A stretch of 64,000 bases of DNA from Microbacterium barkeri (GTDB lineage Bacteria; Actinomycetota; Actinomycetes; Actinomycetales; Microbacteriaceae), in assembly GCF_027921765.1 (NCBI RefSeq), contig NZ_BSEJ01000004.1, positions 62,001 through 126,000 on the forward strand, in the 5' to 3' direction. Below the pieces are notes generated by a model. The model ran no database searches. It was not told the origin of the DNA and saw only the letters and a program-made list of their open reading frames with translations. The translations under genes were made by a program, and so were the position numbers. Position 1 is the first letter of the stretch. Every line of letters starts with the position of its first letter. Of the stretch, positions 59,642 to 64,000 are shown piece after piece.

Positions 59642-60649
59642 TCAGGCGGGCGGCGCGATCGAGCTGCGGTCGATGAACGCGGGCGGCAGCAGGCGAGGCG
59701 GGCCCGGCACGACGCCCTCGACCGCCGCGAGCATGCCCTCGACGGCGATCCTCCCCATCTCCTCGATGGGAAGCGTCGTTCCGCTCAGCCGGTGCTCGAG
59801 CCGCCCCGGGTCGTAGCTCGCCGCGGCTGCGAGGAGGGAGATGTCGTGCGGGACGCGCAGCCCGCGCTCGTCCAGGCGCCGCAGCGCCTCCTCCACGACC
59901 GGCTCGTTGCAGTGGAACACGATCGCCGTGACGTCGGGGGCCGCCCCGAGGATGAGGTTGACCGCCTCCGCACCCGTCCCCCGCTCGATGCCCGCCCACT
60001 GACGAACGAGACGGACGCCCCGCTCCTGAGCGGCCTGCTCGAGAGCGTGATCGAAGCGGCCGATGAATCCCGCGCGCCGATCCACGAAGCTGTGCGGGTG
60101 GCCGATCATGCCCACGACGCGATGGCCCGCATCGGCGAGTCGCGCGATGGCGTCGCGCGCCGCCGTCTCGAAGTCGAAGTCGACGCAGGCGACCCCCTGC
60201 GCGTGCTCGGAGATGCCGATGAGCGCAGCGGGGATGCGCCCCGCGCGGACGATCGGAAGCCGCTCGTCATCCTCGGCGACGCCCATCATCACGACGCCGT
60301 CGACGAGGGAGCTCGCGCTCACCCTCCGGATGCCGTTCACCTCGTCGTCGCGGGCGAGCAGCAGCACGTCGTAGTCGCGCCCGCGCGCGGCCTCGACGAC
60401 CGCGGAGGTGAACCGCATGTGCGTCGGCAGGTGCCCGTCGGCGCGCAGCGGTGCACTGAGGGCGAGGATCTGCGTCCGGGCCCCGGCGAGGATGCGCGCG
60501 GCGGCGTGCGGCTGGTAGTCGAGCTCTGCGATGGCCTGGTCGATCCGCTCGCGCGTCGAGCGCGAGATCGTGCGCTTGCCGGAGAGGGCGTACGAGACCG
60601 TGCTGATCGACACGCCGGCGAGCTTCGCCACCTCGTTGATCGTCGCCAT
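59642..60649 (-). CDS. LacI-family regulator of the GH31/GH42 module
   Basis: 335 residues: helix-turn-helix ATINEVAKLAGVSISTVSYALSG (residues 2-24), YQPHAAARILAGARTQ hinge, effector domain (LPTHMRFTSAVVEAARG; GTTLPIEEMGRIAVEGML). ATG at 60649 has GGAG 5 nt upstream; a GTG at 60655 is in frame just before. GTCTAAGCGCTTCGAC (60662-60677) lies directly upstream, indicating autoregulation. Its effector domain has GHLPTHMRFT, unlike the other LacI proteins here, in line with a different inducer. Confidence 0.88.
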   Translation of the reverse strand: MATINEVAKLAGVSISTVSYALSGKRTISRSTRERIDQAIAELDYQPHAAARILAGARTQILALSAPLRADGHLPTHMRFTSAVVEAARGRDYDVLLLARDDEVNGIRRVSASSLVDGVVMMGVAEDDERLPIVRAGRIPAALIGISEHAQGVACVDFDFETAARDAIARLADAGHRVVGMIGHPHSFVDRRAGFIGRFDHALEQAAQERGVRLVRQWAGIERGTGAEAVNLILGAAPDVTAIVFHCNEPVVEEALRRLDERGLRVPHDISLLAAAASYDPGRLEHRLSGTTLPIEEMGRIAVEGMLAAVEGVVPGPPRLLPPAFIDRSSIAPPA

Positions 60650-60661
60650 CTTCACTCCGTC

Positions 60662-60677
60662 GTCTAAGCGCTTCGAC
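60662..60677 (-). promoter_or_regulatory. Autoregulatory operator of the LacI gene
   Basis: GTCTAAGCGCTTCGAC, palindromic apart from one position, ends 12 nt before the ATG at 60649, so bound repressor would block the start region itself. Confidence 0.75.
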
Positions 60678-60723
60678 TGATCCCGCGATCCTATCCGCGA
60701 GCATAGGCCCCCGGCAACTCATA

Positions 60724-62772
60724 TCATGGCCCGACCATCCGCTCGATCTCCACCTCCGCGCCGCGCGCGACGCGCAGGACGGCGCTCGCTCCCGGATCGA
60801 GCGTGAGCCCGCGCGAGAGGTCGCTCGCTCGGATGAGCTCGCGCGCCTCGCCGCGCACCCGCACCGGCTCGGCGCCGTGGTGGAGGAGGAAGAGGAAGTC
60901 CGCCCGCGCCCCGCGCCGCCTCACGGCTTCGACGCCGAGCGCTGCGGCGCCCGCGACCGTCTCGCGCGCCCCCGCGCGCTGCGCGAGCTCGGCGAGCAGG
61001 ATGTCGCGGGATTCCTGAGCGAGTCGGGCCGACACGTAGACCGCCGTCCCCGCGCCCCGCTCGGCCTCGGTGATGGCGGCGTGCCCCGCGAGCGGGCCGT
61101 CGACGTAGCGCGCGAGGACGCGCGCATCCGACGCATACAGGCGCTCGGTCCACTCCTCCGCACGCAGGCCGCCCTCGATCGCGACGCCAGCGCCCGGGTC
61201 GAGCGGCACGATCTCGTCCGCGCCTGCGCCCAGGAGGTCGCTCAGCAGCGCAGGGTAGCGGCCGGCGCCGATCCGGAGGCTCTCGTCCGCGAACCCGGAC
61301 GGCGTCGTGACGACGAGGCGCCCGCCCGCCCGCACGAACCCCTCGAGCCATCCGACGGTCTCCCGCGCCATGGCGTACAGCGCGGGCACCACGAGCAGGC
61401 GCAGGTGCGAGACCTCCCCGCCCGGCCGCACGAACTCCGTCGCGATGCCCTTCCGCCAGAGCGCGCGGTGCGTCGCCCGCACCTCGTCGGAGTACGACAG
61501 CGCGTCGTTGGGCAGGTGCGGCGTCTCGAGCGCCCACCAGCCGTCGGCGTGCCAGACGATCCCCACCTCGGCCGGAACGACCGGGCCATCGGCCGGCGGC
61601 TCGGCGACCTCGCCGATGGCCTCGAGGATCCGGCCGAGCTCGACCACGGGCTCGAACAGCGGCGAGTCGCCGCCCCCGTGCGGCACGAGCGCGCCGTGCC
61701 ACTGCTCGGCTCCCGCCGCGCTCTGCCGCCACTGGAAGAAGAGCGAGCTCTGCGAGCCGCGCGCGATGTAGCCGAGGGAGTTGCGGATCATCCGATCAGC
61801 TGTCTTGGCGTGCGTGCGATCGCCCACGCGGATGCCGCGCGCGTTCTGCTCCATGAGCACCCAGGGCCCGCCCGCCCATGACCGGGTGAGGTCCGCGCCG
61901 TAGGCCACGTGCGCCTCGCCGTCCGGGCCGGTCGTGTCCAGGTAGTGGTCGATCGACACGATGTCCTGCGCGGCGGACCACGACCACTGCTCGAGGTGGT
62001 TCCAGGTGGGCAGCATGAAGTTCGTCGTGACCGGAGCGGACGAGCCGGCCGCGCGGATCTCCGCCTTCTGCTCCTCGAACGCCGCGAGCATCTCGTCGGA
62101 GGAGAACCGCCGGAAGTCGATGAGGAGCGCGGGGCTGTGCAGGTACTGCGTGGCGCGCGGAGGGAGGATCTCCTCCCACGTCCCGTAGCGCTGCGACCAG
62201 AACGCGGTGCCCCACGCGGCGTTCAGCGCGTCGAGATCGCCGTAGCGGCTCCGCAGCCAGGCGCGGAAGGCGCGCGCCGCATGCGGCCCGTAGTCGAGCG
62301 TCCCGTACTCGTTGTGGATGTGCCATCCCCGCAGACCGCGGTGGCGTCCGTATCGCTCGCCGAGCATCCGCGCGATCCGCCGGGACGCCTCGCGGTACGC
62401 GGGCGCGCTCACCGCGTACGTGTCGCGGGAGCCGTGCGAGAGCACGACCCCGTCGGGCCCGACGGGCATCGCGTCAGGGTGCGCGAGCGTGAACCACGGT
62501 GGCGGCGACGCGGTCGGCGTGGCGAGGAAGAACCCGATGCCGGCCTCGTCGAGCAGGGAGATGACCTCGTCGAGCCAGCCGGTCTCGAACCGGCCCTCGC
62601 GCGGCTCGAGCAGCGCCCAGGAGAACACGCCGAGCGTCACGGTGTTCACCCGCGCGCGCCGCATGAGGGCGATGTCCTCCCGCCAGATCTCGCGCGGCCA
62701 CTGCTCGGGGTTGTAGTCGCCGCCGAACAGGAGCATGCCGGGCGCATACGGGCCGCGCGTGCCGTCGGTCAT
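60724..62772 (-). CDS. GH42 beta-galactosidase (xyloglucan-type module)
   Basis: 682 residues, no signal peptide. YGGDYNPEQWP-type start (FGGDYNPEQWPREIWREDI), acid/base Glu155 in WHIHNEYG and nucleophile Glu308 in WVLMEQNARG. It aligns with the GH42 at 13825 along its whole length (TATASPPPW against TPTASPPPW; FFQWRQS in both) but lies in another regulon. It would remove beta-galactose from imported oligosaccharides; next to GH31 and GH95, galactosylated xyloglucan fragments are the likely substrate. GAGGAGGGA precedes the ATG at 62772. Confidence 0.92.
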   Translation of the reverse strand: MTDGTRGPYAPGMLLFGGDYNPEQWPREIWREDIALMRRARVNTVTLGVFSWALLEPREGRFETGWLDEVISLLDEAGIGFFLATPTASPPPWFTLAHPDAMPVGPDGVVLSHGSRDTYAVSAPAYREASRRIARMLGERYGRHRGLRGWHIHNEYGTLDYGPHAARAFRAWLRSRYGDLDALNAAWGTAFWSQRYGTWEEILPPRATQYLHSPALLIDFRRFSSDEMLAAFEEQKAEIRAAGSSAPVTTNFMLPTWNHLEQWSWSAAQDIVSIDHYLDTTGPDGEAHVAYGADLTRSWAGGPWVLMEQNARGIRVGDRTHAKTADRMIRNSLGYIARGSQSSLFFQWRQSAAGAEQWHGALVPHGGGDSPLFEPVVELGRILEAIGEVAEPPADGPVVPAEVGIVWHADGWWALETPHLPNDALSYSDEVRATHRALWRKGIATEFVRPGGEVSHLRLLVVPALYAMARETVGWLEGFVRAGGRLVVTTPSGFADESLRIGAGRYPALLSDLLGAGADEIVPLDPGAGVAIEGGLRAEEWTERLYASDARVLARYVDGPLAGHAAITEAERGAGTAVYVSARLAQESRDILLAELAQRAGARETVAGAAALGVEAVRRRGARADFLFLLHHGAEPVRVRGEARELIRASDLSRGLTLDPGASAVLRVARGAEVEIERMVGP

Positions 62773-62912
62773 CCTCGATCCCTCCTCGCCGTCGTCGGCG
62801 GGCCGCGCCGCCGCGACGAGGCGATGCGTCCCGGTCCTCTGCGGCACGGGTCCCTTCGGCCGATGGCGCGCAGACGCGGCCTCGTCGCGGCGGACGTTCT
62901 CGCACCCCATTG

Positions 62913-62935
62913 TCGAAGCGCTTCGCTTGACCCTA
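62913..62935 (-). promoter_or_regulatory. Operator and -10 of the second GH42 gene
   Basis: TCGAAGCGCTTCG (62913-62925) has a 12-bp palindromic core; TAGGGT (minus strand, 62935-62930) could be the -10 just upstream. It matches the GH31 operator. Confidence 0.72.
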
Positions 62936-62993
62936 GCGCGCCCCTTCCGCCCTTTCAACCCCAGGCCGACCGCACGGGCGCCGACACGCGCGC

Positions 62994-64000
62994 TCAGTCG
63001 TCGAAGTCGGCGGCCGACACGACCGTGTCGGCCCCCGACGACACCTCGACCTCGATCTCGCGGCCGCCCCAGCGCAGCCGCATCCGGCCATCCCGCCCGG
63101 ATCGCGCGCGCAGGCGCGCGGACACGAGACGGCCGTCCGCCCAGGCGATGTCGACGACGACGCCCGGCCGCGCGATGAGCCCCGCGACCCGGCCGGACGC
63201 GAGCGCCGTCGGCACGGCGGGCAGGAGGTCGATCCGCCCGCGATGGCTCTGCAGGAGGCACTCCGCGAACCCGCCCGTGAACCCGAGGTTCCCGTCGATC
63301 TGGAAGGGCGGGTGCGCCGCGAAGAGGTTCGCGTAGAGTCCGCCCGCCTCGCCGAAGCCGATCCCGCGCGCGTCGCGGAAGAAGAGCCGCAGGAGATCCG
63401 CGACGCGGTCCGCGCGCCCGAGGCGCGCCCAGAGCGCCGTCTTCCACGCGAGCGACCAGCCGGTCGAGTCGAGCCCGCGGCGGTCGAGCGTCACGGCCGC
63501 CGCGCGCTCGAAGGCCTCGTCGGCCGCATCGCCGGGATAGAGCGGGTAGAGATGGCTGACGTGGCGATGCTGCGGGTCGACCTCATCGACGACGGCGTCC
63601 CATTCGAGGACGCCCTCGTCGGTCGCACGCGACGAGACCTCGGGCAGCGCGTCGAGCGCGTCGCGGGCGGCGCCCACGAGCGGGTCGTCTTCGGGACCGA
63701 GCGTCACGACGGTGCCGAGCAGCTCGCGCGCGAGCGCGAGGTCCATCGTGCTCGTGACGCCGACGCCGACCTCGTGGCCGCCCACCCGGAAGGTGTTCTC
63801 GGGGGATGTCGACGGCGCGGTCCCGAGGGAGCCGTCGGGCAGGCGGACGAGCCAGGCGAGGAGGAACTCCGCCGCGCCGCGGGCGAGCGGGCGGAGCGTG
63901 CCGTCGACGAAGCCGTCCGGCGCCGAGCCGAACGCGACGTGCTCGGACAGGTGGCGAATGAGCCACGGTCCTGCGAACGGCCAGAACGCCCAGCAGGGAG
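62994..64000 (-). CDS. GH95 alpha-L-fucosidase (5' partial)
   Basis: The frame runs off the window end; reading in from base 64000 gives CWAFWPFAGPWLIRHLSEHV, so an apparent start at 63785 is internal. About 335 C-terminal residues are visible: the catalytic-barrel part with SPEN (the family's Glu) and PPFQIDGNLG (the Asp), HRHVSHLYPLYPG, and the C-terminal beta domain ending SAADFDD. GH95 enzymes cleave alpha-1,2-L-fucose; some act on alpha-L-galactose. The asparagines that tell these apart lie beyond the window. No operator is visible after its stop; the 221-nt gap to the GH42 gene holds that gene's promoter. Confidence 0.88.
   Translation of the reverse strand, partial: PCWAFWPFAGPWLIRHLSEHVAFGSAPDGFVDGTLRPLARGAAEFLLAWLVRLPDGSLGTAPSTSPENTFRVGGHEVGVGVTSTMDLALARELLGTVVTLGPEDDPLVGAARDALDALPEVSSRATDEGVLEWDAVVDEVDPQHRHVSHLYPLYPGDAADEAFERAAAVTLDRRGLDSTGWSLAWKTALWARLGRADRVADLLRLFFRDARGIGFGEAGGLYANLFAAHPPFQIDGNLGFTGGFAECLLQSHRGRIDLLPAVPTALASGRVAGLIARPGVVVDIAWADGRLVSARLRARSGRDGRMRLRWGGREIEVEVSSGADTVVSAADFDD

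Noticed and set aside
62994..63785. Complete 263-residue protein starting at 63785
   Set aside because: The same frame stays open to the window end and reads GH95 sequence upstream of that Met, so 63785 is internal to a gene cut by the window.
1..64000. tRNA, rRNA, riboswitch, insertion sequence or attachment site
   Set aside because: No cloverleaf, conserved rRNA block, transposase, integrase or direct-repeat target site was recognised by reading; small RNAs cannot be excluded this way.

Overview
The window is one strand-switching stretch of a high-GC (about 70 percent by eye) actinobacterial chromosome. Codon use, leaderless promoters, LacI-type regulators, ABC sugar importers without their own ATPase and a DUF222/HNH gene all fit a Microbacterium-like member of the Microbacteriaceae. 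That placement is an inference; no rRNA or other marker gene is present. Almost the whole window is a plant cell-wall polysaccharide utilisation island, with a few housekeeping-type genes in the middle.

Region 1 (1-20346, + strand) looks like a pectin/rhamnogalacturonan-I module. It holds a secreted acetylesterase/PL11 rhamnogalacturonan lyase fusion (cut by the window start), an ABC exporter-type protein, and a Gfo/Idh oxidoreductase paired with a DUF6807 (PmoA-like) protein. Two duplicated solute-binding lipoproteins follow, each with its own near-identical promoter and operators, then two permeases, a small DUF624/YesL-like membrane protein, a GH42 beta-galactosidase, a three-gene unit (Gfo/Idh oxidoreductase, DUF993, sugar-phosphate isomerase-like TIM barrel) and a LacI regulator. 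Sites with an AAGCGCTT or AAGCGTTT core precede four of these transcription units.

Region 2 (20347-22295) has a repeat array, an ECF41-type sigma factor and a divergent two-gene operon (ABM monooxygenase-like, DoxX-like). Both directions share a CTGACA-N16-CGTC promoter. Region 3 (22305-30048) is a complete L-rhamnose pathway: LacI repressor, rhamnose isomerase, DeoR regulator, bifunctional rhamnulose-1-phosphate aldolase/dehydrogenase, rhamnulokinase and a serine hydrolase. Region 4 (30105-37230) is mixed: a DUF222/HNH protein, an RNA pseudouridine synthase, an lldR-lldD lactate pair with tandem operators, a quinone oxidoreductase and an O-acetylhomoserine sulfhydrylase.

Region 5 (37467-45404) encodes an M24-fold protein that seems to lack most metal ligands, a LacI regulator, and a tightly overlapping operon whose last three genes fit the oxidative uronate route (aldarate dehydratase, KDG dehydratase, alpha-ketoglutarate semialdehyde dehydrogenase). 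Together with the rhamnose genes this would consume both backbone sugars of rhamnogalacturonan-I. Region 6 (45483-57032, mostly - strand) is a xylan/beta-glycoside module: a ROK regulator, a GH3 enzyme, an ABC importer, a divergent LacI regulator, a second repeat array, and a secreted multidomain GH10 xylanase whose upstream site matches the importer operator. Region 7 (57209-64000, - strand) has GH31, LacI, GH42 and a GH95 gene cut by the window end. This set could strip xyloglucan side chains in order; the first three genes carry GAAGCGCTTC-type operators.

The best candidates for undescribed biology are the Gfo/Idh-DUF993-TIM-barrel unit, the Gfo/Idh-DUF6807 pair, the M24 pseudo-peptidase tied by operator to uronate catabolism, the duplicated binding-protein/promoter unit, and two arrays of related palindromic repeats, both at convergent gene ends. 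No tRNA, rRNA, CRISPR array, insertion sequence or replication origin was recognised.
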